A stretch of 64,000 bases of DNA. Origin: Bacillus sp. FJAT-42376. GTDB lineage: Bacteria; Bacillota; Bacilli; Bacillales; Bacillaceae. The notes below the pieces were generated by a model that ran no database searches, was not told where the DNA came from, and saw nothing but the letters and a program-made list of their open reading frames with translations. Positions 6,806 to 15,200 of the stretch are shown here, in pieces. Every line of letters starts with the position of its first letter. Position 1 is the first letter of the stretch. Both the position numbers and the translations under genes were made by a program. Location of the stretch: the NCBI RefSeq assembly GCF_003816055.1, contig NZ_CP033906.1, positions 1,054,001 to 1,118,000 on the forward strand, written 5' to 3'.

Positions 6806-9232
6806 TTATGAGATTATTAGCTGTTTTCGCTCAAAGTACTGATGAAGCCGATACTCACAAATCTCCTTCGTCCAACGATAAAGCGTTTCTTGCGCGTTAT
6901 TATCAGTTTCAATCTGAAAGGAAAATTCTCCTTCATTAAACCTCACTAATCCATCAGAACTCCCGCTCCATTTACTCATTGGCATTTTCTCAATTAATCC
7001 AGCCACTTTCTCCTGATTATATCCCCAAAGTTTTTTCCCCTGTCCATCTGAAAAGTCAATTCTCTTTCTATATTCCTTGGATGTGAGATAGGTATGAAAG
7101 AACGGAGCAACTTCAAGGGCAGTTATCGGTTTATACCAATCGTCTATTCCCCGTTCCAGCATTGCCAGCAGGACAATCATTTTATAGCTTTTATTCATCC
7201 CGGTGCGCTCTACTTCCTGCAGCCAGTTTTCATGTGATAGAAATACCTGCTGTTCATCGGCGGTTAATTCATGGGCCCAATTTAGAAAGCTAAAAAGAGT
7301 TTTAAATTCTGACTTATACTCATTTGCAGAAAGCTCGCCATATAAATGCAGCTCCAGATAAGTAGGTCTCCTGCCAAGCTCTTCTTTCACCATTTGATAG
7401 TTGCTGAGCAGTTTTTCTTTACGAGGCTGTCTTTTTTTTGTTAATTCTTTTAACAGGTTAATGACTTGAATATCCAAATCCACGGTACAGGAAAGCGGAA
7501 CAACCGGCTGAATAACCTTTTCCTTTTTAGCGGTGGGAATACTGGTATCAAAGAGGCTCAGCTTAATATCGGCATTCCGGTAGTTTCCGATAAGATCAAT
7601 GATGACACAGTGGTCTTTTTCAGGATGCAGCCGCAAGCCCCGTCCGATTTGCTGGGTGAAGATGGTGAGGGATTCGGTCGGTCTTACGAATAGCAGAGTG
7701 TCCACTGTTGGAATATCTACGCCTTCATTGAAAAGGTCCACGACGAATATGGCGTCGAGTTCACCATCCGCTAATGCACGGGCGGCGTCCTTCCGATTGA
7801 CTTGTGTTTGCCTGGAGTGAAGGGAAACCGCCCGATAGCCATTGTCTGCAAAGTATGCAGACAGGAAATCTGCCTGGCGGATGGAGGAGCAAAAGACAAG
7901 CGTTCTTGTTTTCCTGTAGGTTTCCCATGACTGTAAGATATGAGCTGCCTGCTCCGTCCTTAGCTGGGCCGCCATCAGCTCTTCCTGGTCATATTGCGTT
8001 CCGCGCCATGTCAGCTTTGAATAGTCTGTTTCATCGTAAACACCATAATAGTGAAAAGGCGAAAGCCACGTTCTTTGGATAGCCTCAAGAAAATCAATTT
8101 TGTAGGCGACATTCCCTTCGCATAGCGCGTATACATCGCGGTTATCGGCACGGTCAGGTGTAGCTGTCACACCGAGCAGGAAGGAGGGGTTGAAATAATC
8201 CAGCACCTTCTTATAGGAGGCCGCCGCCGCATGGTGAAACTCATCGACTACAATCAAATCGAATTCCTCTGGATCAAATACCTCCAGATGGCGTTTCATG
8301 CTTAACGTTTGAATGGAAGCAAAGAGGAGCTCCGCATCCGGATTCTTTTGCCGGCCGTTATATATCCCGGCGGTTTTGTCAGGCATCACCTTCAGAAACG
8401 ATTCAGCGGACTGGTGCAGGATCTCTTCTAAATGCGCAATGAACAGGACCTTGCCGAAATTCTTGGCGAAGAAACCGGCCAAATAGGTTTTCCCTAGACC
8501 GGTCGCCATTACCACCATGGCTTTTTTGTAGCCTTCTTCGACCGTACTGGTCAGCTGTTCAAGTGCTTCTATCTGAGCGAAGCGGGGTGCTAGAACGGAG
8601 TAGCTTTCCTGTGACTCCATCACAATCGAATCGGGATCAGGCTTCTCCTCATCCGGCAGCATGAGCTCCTGCTCTTCCTGCTTCGTCCACGTTCTTGCTA
8701 ACTCCGGGTGCTGCTGATGAAAGTTTATGTATTCTTCTTCGTACCGTTTGGCGGTTTCAAAATTTATTGGAATCGTGTTTTCCGCTTGAAACAGATCAAT
8801 GAATTTCCGGCTCGCTTCTTCAAATAGAAGCTTTTCCTCGTTTTCAAGAATGCCGACACTCCATTCCACCCCATTGGTTAAAGCGGATTTTGATAGATTG
8901 GAAGAGCCGATAATGGAATGGCCCTGCGCTTCGGATTCAAACAAATATGCCTTCGGATGAAAGCTGATTCCATTGCTGCGCCATAACCGGACTTCAATTT
9001 TTTCATGAATCGATGCCAGTTCTTTTAACGCATCCGGCTGGGTGACATATAAGTAATCTCCGGTCAGAAGCTTAATATCAGCTCCACGGTCAGCGGCTTG
9101 TGCCAATGCTGACTTAAGCAAGGAAACCCCTGACTTCATGGCAAAGGCAGTCAGAATATAAATCGTGCCGGACTGCTGAATCCGGTCAAGAACCGGATTC
9201 AGCAGCTTCTCTGTATATAAGGATACCTTCAT
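6806..9232 (-). CDS. PLD-like nuclease / DEAD-box (superfamily 2) helicase fusion
   Basis: An 808-residue protein. Residues 1-130 form a phospholipase-D-like (HKD) nuclease domain with H92-x-K94 and GSSNLS at 109-114. Residues about 210-550 form a superfamily 2 helicase: Q-region near 220, Walker A ATGLGKTY (243-250), DEFH box (330-333), TAT (356-358), and motif VI QQIGRGLR (527-534). The C-terminal about 250 residues are unassigned and may be a substrate-recognition region like those of DUF3427-type proteins. It starts immediately after the stop of the pyrophosphohydrolase gene (TAAATG), so translation is coupled. A single HKD motif implies dimerisation. Such fusions occur in restriction-like and antiphage contexts; a DNA repair role is also possible. 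Confidence 0.85.
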   Translation of the reverse strand: MKVSLYTEKLLNPVLDRIQQSGTIYILTAFAMKSGVSLLKSALAQAADRGADIKLLTGDYLYVTQPDALKELASIHEKIEVRLWRSNGISFHPKAYLFESEAQGHSIIGSSNLSKSALTNGVEWSVGILENEEKLLFEEASRKFIDLFQAENTIPINFETAKRYEEEYINFHQQHPELARTWTKQEEQELMLPDEEKPDPDSIVMESQESYSVLAPRFAQIEALEQLTSTVEEGYKKAMVVMATGLGKTYLAGFFAKNFGKVLFIAHLEEILHQSAESFLKVMPDKTAGIYNGRQKNPDAELLFASIQTLSMKRHLEVFDPEEFDLIVVDEFHHAAAASYKKVLDYFNPSFLLGVTATPDRADNRDVYALCEGNVAYKIDFLEAIQRTWLSPFHYYGVYDETDYSKLTWRGTQYDQEELMAAQLRTEQAAHILQSWETYRKTRTLVFCSSIRQADFLSAYFADNGYRAVSLHSRQTQVNRKDAARALADGELDAIFVVDLFNEGVDIPTVDTLLFVRPTESLTIFTQQIGRGLRLHPEKDHCVIIDLIGNYRNADIKLSLFDTSIPTAKKEKVIQPVVPLSCTVDLDIQVINLLKELTKKRQPRKEKLLSNYQMVKEELGRRPTYLELHLYGELSANEYKSEFKTLFSFLNWAHELTADEQQVFLSHENWLQEVERTGMNKSYKMIVLLAMLERGIDDWYKPITALEVAPFFHTYLTSKEYRKRIDFSDGQGKKLWGYNQEKVAGLIEKMPMSKWSGSSDGLVRFNEGEFSFQIETDNNAQETLYRWTKEICEYRLHQYFERKQLIIS

Positions 9233-9556
9233 TTAATCCTCAACCTGCACCAAAAAAATCTTCTCCTCAAACCCGCCGCGCTTTTCCGCTTTTTCCTGAC
9301 GGATCTTTTCTACTTCGGCAAGACTTGAGCCGTGCACCTCTGCAAAGGCCTTGATGATTTCCATCAGGTCTGCCAATTCTTCAATTGCCTCTGCGTTTGT
9401 TTCAGCAGTCATGTACTCATCCAGTTCTTCGAAGCTCTTTTTCTTCAGTTCATTGATGTATTCCTCTTTTTCGAGGATCCGGGTTTCGAAAGACTTGCCG
9501 GTTGCTTGGATGATTTGGGGGATGTTGTCGCGTACGAGTTTGTTGTAGACAGGCAT
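9233..9556 (-). CDS. MazG-like / phosphoribosyl-ATP pyrophosphohydrolase family protein
   Basis: A 107-residue all-alpha NTP pyrophosphohydrolase. MPVYNKLVRDNIPQII at the N-terminus is typical of small HisE/MazG-like proteins. The metal-binding EExxD motif is seen in EAIEELADLMEII (55-67). The usual reaction is NTP to NMP plus pyrophosphate; histidine biosynthesis is unlikely as no his gene is near. CGGAGGAATC before the ATG is a strong ribosome site. It is the first gene of a two-gene unit with the PLD-helicase, sharing a TAAATG junction, so the pair probably acts in one process. Target nucleotide unknown. Confidence 0.85.
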   Translation of the reverse strand: MPVYNKLVRDNIPQIIQATGKSFETRILEKEEYINELKKKSFEELDEYMTAETNAEAIEELADLMEIIKAFAEVHGSSLAEVEKIRQEKAEKRGGFEEKIFLVQVED

Positions 9557-9875
9557 AGCTTGATTCCTCCGTTTTGGTTGTTTTTCTTATTTTACCATTT
9601 CTCGAACTCTTCATTTCAAAAGTCTATCGTAAAAAAAATGGAACATATTTACAGATTTAAGATTTAACGATAGGTGCTTATAGTTCAAAGGATGAGATTA
9701 TATATAGAGTTTACGGTATTCATAGCTATTAAATAAAATTTATAATTCTATAAATTGCAAAAAAACACTTAGTATCACTACCAATTTTTATAAAATATGT
9801 TTATAATTTAGGTATATTTTACTACTGTGTTTACTATGGAGAAGTGTAACTCAAAATTGAAAAGGGAGCAGATTA
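9557..9875. other. AT-rich gap at the start of the accessory region
   Basis: 319 bases without a supportable gene. Base composition falls sharply to AT-rich compared with the GC-richer genes on the left, marking a probable insertion boundary. No clear repeat or tRNA-like end is visible. Confidence 0.4.
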
Positions 9876-10322
9876 ATGGAGAGAGACTTGGAAATAATCA
9901 AAGATATAAAGAGAATTCAAAATGACCTTAATAAGAATAAAAATAGAATAAAAGACGATTCAATTAAAAGAAAATTTATAAATGTAAGTCAGCAATTAAC
10001 TCAATTGATCTGTGATATAGAATCCAAAGCAAAAAACAGTTGCAACGTTAATAATAAGATAACTTCAAAGTCTGAAATTAATAGACAATCAAATAATAAA
10101 AAAAATAGCGGTAATAGTCTAAAGACGTCAAATACTAAAAAAGTAATTAACAAAACGAACAAATCAACAACTCCGAAAAAAACTAAATCGGTTCCTGTTA
10201 AAAACAATCAAATTCATTTAGCTCATAAAGGCAGGAATGCATCTAGAGTATCTAGTTTGTATAACCCTCAAGGAGGGTTTAAGTTTGGTTCAGGGTACCA
10301 TATAAAAGAATATGAAGACTAA
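9876..10322 (+). CDS. Lys/Asn-rich hypothetical protein
   Basis: A 148-residue protein I do not recognise. Residues 1-55 look helical (repeated DIKRIQNDLNKNKN-type charged heptads, ISQQLTQL-like segment). Residues 60-115 are low-complexity, rich in Lys, Asn, Ser and Thr and strongly basic, suggesting a disordered nucleic-acid or polyanion-binding tail. The end has an ordered-looking segment, YNPQGGFKFGSGYHIKEYED. AAGGGAGCAG precedes the ATG. Codon use is extremely AT-rich, unlike the surrounding chromosome, which fits horizontal acquisition. No signal peptide or membrane segment. Function unknown. Confidence 0.6.
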   Translation: MERDLEIIKDIKRIQNDLNKNKNRIKDDSIKRKFINVSQQLTQLICDIESKAKNSCNVNNKITSKSEINRQSNNKKNSGNSLKTSNTKKVINKTNKSTTPKKTKSVPVKNNQIHLAHKGRNASRVSSLYNPQGGFKFGSGYHIKEYED

Positions 10323-10540
10323 ACTAATTTACTATTTCCTGAACAGTTTAAGACGAAGCCAAGTCAGGTATGAGAATAAAATCGATCTTAATACAGACTT
10401 CAAATTTAACAAAGTAAAATGAAGAAATCATGGACAGACAAGTCAGCATTCGTGTGGAAACTAGGGAAGAATAGAGAGGTTATGCCGGTTAAATACATTT
10501 AGTGTAGTACATGAAGATATTTATTACTTCTAAAAGGATA
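10323..10540. other. Stretch between the orphan and the DinB remnant
   Basis: No supportable gene. Short open frames without ribosome sites and multiple stops; it reads like degenerated coding DNA but I cannot name a source. Confidence 0.3.
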
Positions 10541-10783
10541 GGATATCCGTCGCCCAGCCTGGTGGAGCTGGAAGATCTTCTTCAAGCTCAGTATGTTCGA
10601 ATCAGGAATCACTTGCCGGCCGGCTCGGGGAAAATGTTTCACCCTATACGACCTCTGCAGGGATGAAGCTTGAAACACCTGAGCAATTTATCAGTTTTAG
10701 CTTATATCATGAAGGGATGCATTTTAATACGTTTAATTTGTGTAAAAGGCTGCTGTCACGTCAGCAGGGAAAGGCCACTTTTT
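10541..10783 (+). pseudogene. Remnant of a DinB-family protein
   Basis: Two adjacent frames give fragments that read together as part of a DinB/YfiT four-helix protein: SLVELEDLLQAQYVRIRNHL in one frame, then RLGENVSPYTTSAGMKLE and TPEQFISFSLYHEGMHF in the next. HEGMH carries the family's metal-ligand His. A frameshift falls in ttgccggccggctc (about 10613-10626). The N-terminus is absent and the frame ends soon after NLCKRLLSRQQ. This is a dead fragment; DinB proteins normally have about 150-170 residues. Confidence 0.65.
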
Positions 10784-10919
10784 AATGTATGGTTTTTTTT
10801 GTTGTTTTTATATCTGCTGGCGAGTGTAAAATCCATCTCGACATTGACACCCCTTGATTAGTGATTTGTTATTATCTCAATATCTGTAAGTTTAAGAAAA
10901 ACCTGTGAATTATCGGTAT
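10784..10919. other. Gap after the DinB remnant
   Basis: About 136 AT-rich bases with no gene or repeat I can support, ending at the terminator that serves the convergent OLD pseudogene. Confidence 0.3.
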
Positions 10920-10951
10920 AAAAAAAGAGCCTGCTTAAACAGGACCTTTTT
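10920..10951 (-). terminator. Terminator beyond the OLD pseudogene
   Basis: AAAAAAGAGCCTG and CAGGACCTTTTT pair with a two-base internal mismatch, giving a T-run on the minus strand. It lies 40 bases after the stop at 10992. Confidence 0.6.
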
Positions 10952-10991
10952 CAATTGCAATAGTTTTCAATGAACTTAATTTATAAAATAT

Positions 10992-12559
10992 TTATGAGTA
11001 AGTGGTTACTCTATCTTGATAATGCCGTTCCAATTCTTCCAAACTACTCCACTCTAAGCATCCTGATGGAATAGGGGCTGAATGATTAATCAGGGCTAAT
11101 AGTAATAGTCTTACATTTTCAGCTAACTCATGATTTCCACTTAACTCAAGTAAAGCATTATATGGTTTTTCCTCTGATACTTCCTTTGTTAAGAATGCAA
11201 ATTCAAAGTTTTTCAATGAAGCTATTAATCTTACTCTAGATGGTTGCTTATGCTCATTCACAGCATTTATTATATTTTGATTAGTCGCCCATGCAGAGTT
11301 TCTATTACCATTTATTAATGTTGGGTAATCACTATCATGAAGAATAGCGTAGCTTGTACCAAAGTGGTTTAAAACTCTAACTAAGGAAACAATTGTTGCT
11401 TTGCCCCTAGCTTTAATGATATGAACATCCTTAAATTGTTCAGGATTATTGGCTATTATGTATTTAAAGGCAGTATACTCTGTATCTCCCTCTACAATAA
11501 TTGAATGCCCGCCAAAAAAGAATTCAGCTACATAAGGATCGCATAGGTTTAGCAACTTCAAAAGTCTTCTATCATTGTCATCTAATTTTGCCCTTTGAGG
11601 CCTGAAAAGGGTAGTTCCTTTAATTTCACCTGACAAGTCACGCTCTACCCTGACTATCGTTGTATTGTCTCTTGAAAAATCTACAAAAGCCGGGGAATGC
11701 GTTGTAATCATAACCTGCCAATTACTCTCGCCTGGCAACTCATATAATACACGACAAGCTTCTCTTACTGCACTAGGATGTAAGTATAGCTCTGGCTCAT
11801 CAAGTATCAATACGTTTGGTCTTTCATTTGTAGTTGAGGTTTCCTTTATATAACTAAGAGCAGCCCACAATAAAGTTCTTCTGCTCCACTTCCTTGCCTG
11901 TCTATGGTGCTCTGATATCCATTTTCTGGACCCATTAGCAGTTTTGAACCGGCTTTAAATAGATTAATACTTTTCTCAAGATCATCTTCAGGCCTGGCAT
12001 CAAACTTAATTTTATAATTAGGGAAAATTTCTTTGACTAAGTTTGAAATTCCTTCTTCAGCTCTATCAATTTCTTCTTTTGATTCCTCAATAATCTTATT
12101 TTGTATTACTTTTACTTGTTCTAATAGCTTTCCAAACTCAGTTAATTCTTCCTGTTCTTCACCAGTTTTAACTGTTAAAGATTTAACACGATTAGTTATA
12201 ATAGTAGAAAGCAATTTGATGATTTCAGATGCTTGATCCTCTGGATTTGAAAAAGCATCTACTTTGTGTTGCAAAGGTCGTCTAGAATTAGCAACATTGG
12301 CAGCTCCCCATGGTACCTCAGCTAAATCCCAATCTTGTATTTCTGCATTCCACCCACTTCTTTTTGGTTTTCCAATCGTTTCCCATTTCCATCTCTCTTT
12401 TACTACGTTTTCACCTGTTGTTCTGTCTATCCATTTTTCTCCTGGTAGGTTGTCATAAACCACTGTTTGAAGAACAATTTCAGGAGAGTTTTCAGAGCAA
12501 ATAATCCCATTAGGGAAATCATCAAGAGTTAACTCACACTTCCTGGAACCTTCACTCAT
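10992..12559 (-). pseudogene. OLD-family ATPase / TOPRIM nuclease, frameshifted and 5'-truncated
   Basis: Two overlapping minus-strand frames (12559-11846 and 11870-10992) are pieces of one OLD-type nuclease. Downstream part: Walker B LILDEPELYLHPS, the ATPase switch TTHSP, then a TOPRIM domain with IIVEGDTE and ILHDSDYP. The upstream part ends at DRQGSG then goes out of frame; inserting one A into GGAGCAGAAGAACT (about 11882) restores GSGARRTLLWAALSY, the expected ABC signature region. So a single-base deletion broke the gene. The N-terminal Walker A lobe (about 80-100 residues) is also missing: the frame hits a stop about 50 bases upstream of the first ATG. A sequencing error could explain the frameshift but not the missing N-terminus. 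Confidence 0.8.
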
Positions 12560-12749
12560 AACAACCTCATATGTACATATGTCCGCAAGGTCAAACCCTT
12601 TTATATAGAACGACCACTAAAAAGGGATCCCGGCAGTATTTTTCGGATCCAACGGTATATAACCTCACTTACCGAAATATAAATTTCTACTACCATTTTC
12701 TTGATTTTATTAGTAAAATATCCCTAACAATTAAAAGCAGGTGAGTGTT
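12560..12749. promoter_or_regulatory. Divergent intergenic region of the OLD pseudogene and NDT-like gene
   Basis: About 190 AT-rich bases between the two divergent units, containing paired GGATCC words (12627 and 12646 region). No clear promoter boxes could be fixed. It may be the point where the 5' end of the OLD gene was lost. Confidence 0.35.
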
Positions 12750-13658
12750 TTGACAGAAAAAAGAACTGGCGTAGTAGCAAATGATGAAACTTTAGAAAAA
12801 AATCAATTAAAATGCGGAATTATCATGCCTATTTCTGGATTAGATGGTTATCCAGAAACCCACTGGCTTGAAGTAAAAAATATTATTACTCAAGCGGCTA
12901 ATCAAATTGAAACATTATCTTTTAAAACAGATATCGTTAGTAACTCTGAAGGTGAAGTTAATATCATTCACAACAATATTATTTCTAATATTTATAACTC
13001 TGATATCGTAGTTTGCGACATAAGTTCTAGAAATCCTAATGTTTTATTTGAACTCGGGATGAGATTAACCTTTGATAAACCAACTGTAATAATAAAAGAT
13101 GATAATACACCTTATATTTTTGACACAAATTCAATCGAGACACTTGAATATCCGTATGATTTAAGGTTTAGTAAAATAGTAACTTTCAAGCAAAAATTAG
13201 CTGAAAAAATCGCTTCGACATATAAAGCATCCCAAAGTGATCCCACATATTCAGCATTCTTAGGACATTTCGGTAAATTTAAAGTAAAGAAATTAGATCA
13301 AACCGAAATTACAGAACCAGAGCAAGTTATCTTAGAAGAACTTGAATTTATACGGAAGGAGTTGAGAATATTATCAAGTGAAAGAGAAAACCAACATGTC
13401 GTAAAAAAGAATTCATTACCTAACTATAAACAGAATTCATTACCTAGCTATAAAATGAAACAATTACGTTCAAATATTGCTGCTTATTTTCAAATTTCTA
13501 AAGACGAGCGGTCACCAATGGAAATTTTAAATTCGTCTGAATTTGAAGATCATATGTTTGTAAATGGCCTAGAAAACTTTGTAAAACAAGTACATCCAAA
13601 TCTGTTACCTCTCATAATTGAACAAGAACAAACTAGAGTAGGTATAAACAACTTTTAA
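12750..13658 (+). CDS. Nucleoside 2-deoxyribosyltransferase-like / TIR-like fold protein
   Basis: A 302-residue protein counted from TTG at 12750, chosen because AGCAGGTGAG ends 5 bases before it; a GTG at 12741 lacks such a site. Residues about 21-160 form a flavodoxin-like domain: KCGIIMPISG, then a helix with SDIVVCDISSRNPNVLFELG and a following PTVIIKD. The D90, N95 and E101 pattern (CD-IS-RNPNV-FELG) is characteristic of nucleoside deoxyribosyltransferase-like and related TIR-like hydrolases that cleave N-glycosidic bonds of nucleotides or NAD. Residues about 185-225 are charged and probably coiled-coil; the C-terminus is unassigned. Related domains serve as effectors in retron and other antiphage systems. 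Activity here is inferred, not shown. Confidence 0.7.
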   Translation: MTEKRTGVVANDETLEKNQLKCGIIMPISGLDGYPETHWLEVKNIITQAANQIETLSFKTDIVSNSEGEVNIIHNNIISNIYNSDIVVCDISSRNPNVLFELGMRLTFDKPTVIIKDDNTPYIFDTNSIETLEYPYDLRFSKIVTFKQKLAEKIASTYKASQSDPTYSAFLGHFGKFKVKKLDQTEITEPEQVILEELEFIRKELRILSSERENQHVVKKNSLPNYKQNSLPSYKMKQLRSNIAAYFQISKDERSPMEILNSSEFEDHMFVNGLENFVKQVHPNLLPLIIEQEQTRVGINNF

Positions 13659-13673
13659 ATTCACTAAAAACAT

Positions 13674-13702
13674 GGAAGCCTTTTTTAGGCTTCTTGTTTT
13701 TT
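13674..13702 (+). terminator. Terminator after the NDT-like gene
   Basis: GAAGCCT / AGGCTTC around a T-rich loop, followed by TTGTTTTTT. Sits 15 bases after the stop. Confidence 0.8.
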
Positions 13703-14085
13703 GAGTCCTCGAAGCAGTTTGCCGTTTTCCAGTCGACGTACTTCGAACCGTTCATTACATTTCATATGGCTACAGATCAGGACCAGCTACCAAACCGTTC
13801 CTCCTGTACTTGGGGCGGAAAGGCTTTCTGAGAAGCTAATAAAGGAATTGGTGGAATGAGGGCTTCACAACATAATGTTCCATACAAAAAGTTGCAGCCG
13901 GCTCGATGCCAGCTGCAATTTTTTATTTCAATCCTGACTGCATTTTACTGTCCACTTTTCTATTCAGAAAGGAGATGTATACAAAGCTAAATTTAGTATT
14001 TCCTTCAAATTCATAGGAGGAAGCTGAAACTAGAGATACATTTAAACCAAAGGGAATTGTAAAAATAATAAAGTGAGGGATATAT
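13703..14085. other. Degenerate stretch with a stranded terminator
   Basis: No intact gene. A frame ending at about 13858 reads TSYQTVPPVLGAERLSEKL then IKELVE and a stop; it looks like the C-terminus of a lost protein that I cannot identify. A good hairpin (13893-13926) follows it, as would be expected of a genuine old gene end. Confidence 0.35.
13893..13926 (+). terminator. Terminator of a lost gene
   Basis: TTGCAGC...GCTGCAA with an inner GGC/GCC pairing and a following T-run (ATTTTTTATT). Confidence 0.65.
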
Positions 14086-14521
14086 ATGATAAAAACCAAG
14101 CATGCATATAGATAAGCAGTAGAAAAGCTTAAACAAGATAAGAAATTCATACTTGAACAAACTAAAAAATATAAAGAGATGGGCTTAGAGCCTGATCACA
14201 TTGATTTAGCAATTCAGCCATATTTTTTCTTTCCATGAACAATTAAAAGAAGAGGTTGAATATTACGAGCGGATCAAGCGCGGGGATTTTGAGCCGGTTT
14301 TCAATTTGAGAACTATTGGTAAAACATTAATTGCGTATAGAATTTATATTGGAATGTCACAACAAGACTTAGCTAATAAACTCAACGTATCTCCATCTCA
14401 GGTATCTAGAGATGAGAGAAATGAATACTATGGAGCTACATTTGAACGTATACAAAGTGTTATGGACGCAATGATTATCAACTCTGTAACACGGATTGAT
14501 TCATCATTAATCTCTGCATAA
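14086..14521 (+). pseudogene. Broken XRE-type helix-turn-helix regulator
   Basis: Reading from ATG 14086 (site AGTGAGGGA) gives MIKTKHAYR then a TAA stop where a lysine codon would be expected, then AVEKLKQDKKFILEQTKKYK and MGLEPDHIDLAIQPYFF. A second break (frameshift) falls in the T-run at about 14223-14232, after which HEQLKEEVEYYERIKRGDFE continues. The C-terminal part (open from 14306) holds an intact XRE HTH: IGMSQQDLANKLNVSPSQVSR. Together this is about 145 residues, the size of small phage or toxin-linked HTH proteins in Bacillus. A shortened HTH product could still be made if an internal start is used, but no good ribosome site is visible. Confidence 0.7.
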
Positions 14522-14572
14522 AGCAAAAGTAATCTAAACTTACAGGAGAACATAGATTTTTTCAACGTCTTG

Positions 14573-14601
14573 AAGAGCAGGGCCGGGGGCTTGCTCTTTT
14601 T
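14573..14601 (+). terminator. Terminator after the HTH pseudogene
   Basis: AAGAGCA / TGCTCTT around a GC-rich loop, then TTTTG. Confidence 0.7.
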
Positions 14602-14628
14602 GTATAATAAAAGAAAAGGAGGATAAAT

Positions 14629-15111
14629 ATGCAGTTAATCATTCGGCCTTCACAAAAGAAAGACATGCAGCAGCTGATGGAGCTGGATCGGCTGATCTGG
14701 AACAGCACGAATACGCCCGCTCTGCTCCATTGGGACTCTGTAGAGGATTATGAAAAATCGTATCCGGAGGGACAGCAGATGGTAGCGGCAGAGGGTGACC
14801 GGATAGCCGGATACATAAGCTTCAAGCATCCTTTTGATGTGCCGTCAAATCGGCACGTATTCGACTTGGCGATCGGGATTCATCCGGATTTCCAAGGCAA
14901 GAAAGTGGGCAGCCGGCTTATGGAGCACTTGAGGCAGATCGCCCGCGAACAGGGTGTCAGGAAAATTTCACTCAGAGTCCTTTCCACAAATGAAAAGGCC
15001 ATCGCTTTTTATAAAGCAATCGGGTTCAAAGAGGAAGGGCGGCTCCACGAGGAATTCTTTCTGGATGGGAAGTATGTGGATGATTTGCTTTTGTATAAGA
15101 TGGTGGATTGA
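14629..15111 (+). CDS. GNAT family N-acetyltransferase
   Basis: A 160-residue acetyl-CoA-dependent acyltransferase. The core motif is IGIHPDFQGKKVGSRLMEHL (about 83-102), with the pyrophosphate-binding Q-x-x-K/x-x-G-x loop, followed by the FYKAIGFKEEGRLHEEFF region that matches the RimI/phosphinothricin-type subgroup. AAAGGAGG precedes the ATG. GC content returns to the chromosomal norm here, so this marks the right end of the AT-rich accessory block. Substrate unknown. Monocistronic. Confidence 0.9.
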   Translation: MQLIIRPSQKKDMQQLMELDRLIWNSTNTPALLHWDSVEDYEKSYPEGQQMVAAEGDRIAGYISFKHPFDVPSNRHVFDLAIGIHPDFQGKKVGSRLMEHLRQIAREQGVRKISLRVLSTNEKAIAFYKAIGFKEEGRLHEEFFLDGKYVDDLLLYKMVD

Positions 15112-15172
15112 TTTGGGAGGGAGAACAGGGAGTTTATAAGTTTAACCGGACGGCCGCGTGATTTGTTTTAAA

Positions 15173-15198
15173 ATAGAGCAGCCAGGCGGCTGCTCTAT
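15173..15198 (-). terminator. Terminator of the ECF41 operon
   Basis: ATAGAGCAGCC / GGCTGCTCTAT with a four-base loop, followed on the minus strand by TTTTAAAAC. Three bases beyond the sigma-factor stop. Confidence 0.8.
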
Positions 15199-15200
15199 GA

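Noticed and set aside
10670..10861. 63-codon ORF near the DinB remnant
   Set aside because: It starts inside the DinB fragment in another frame and has no support of its own.
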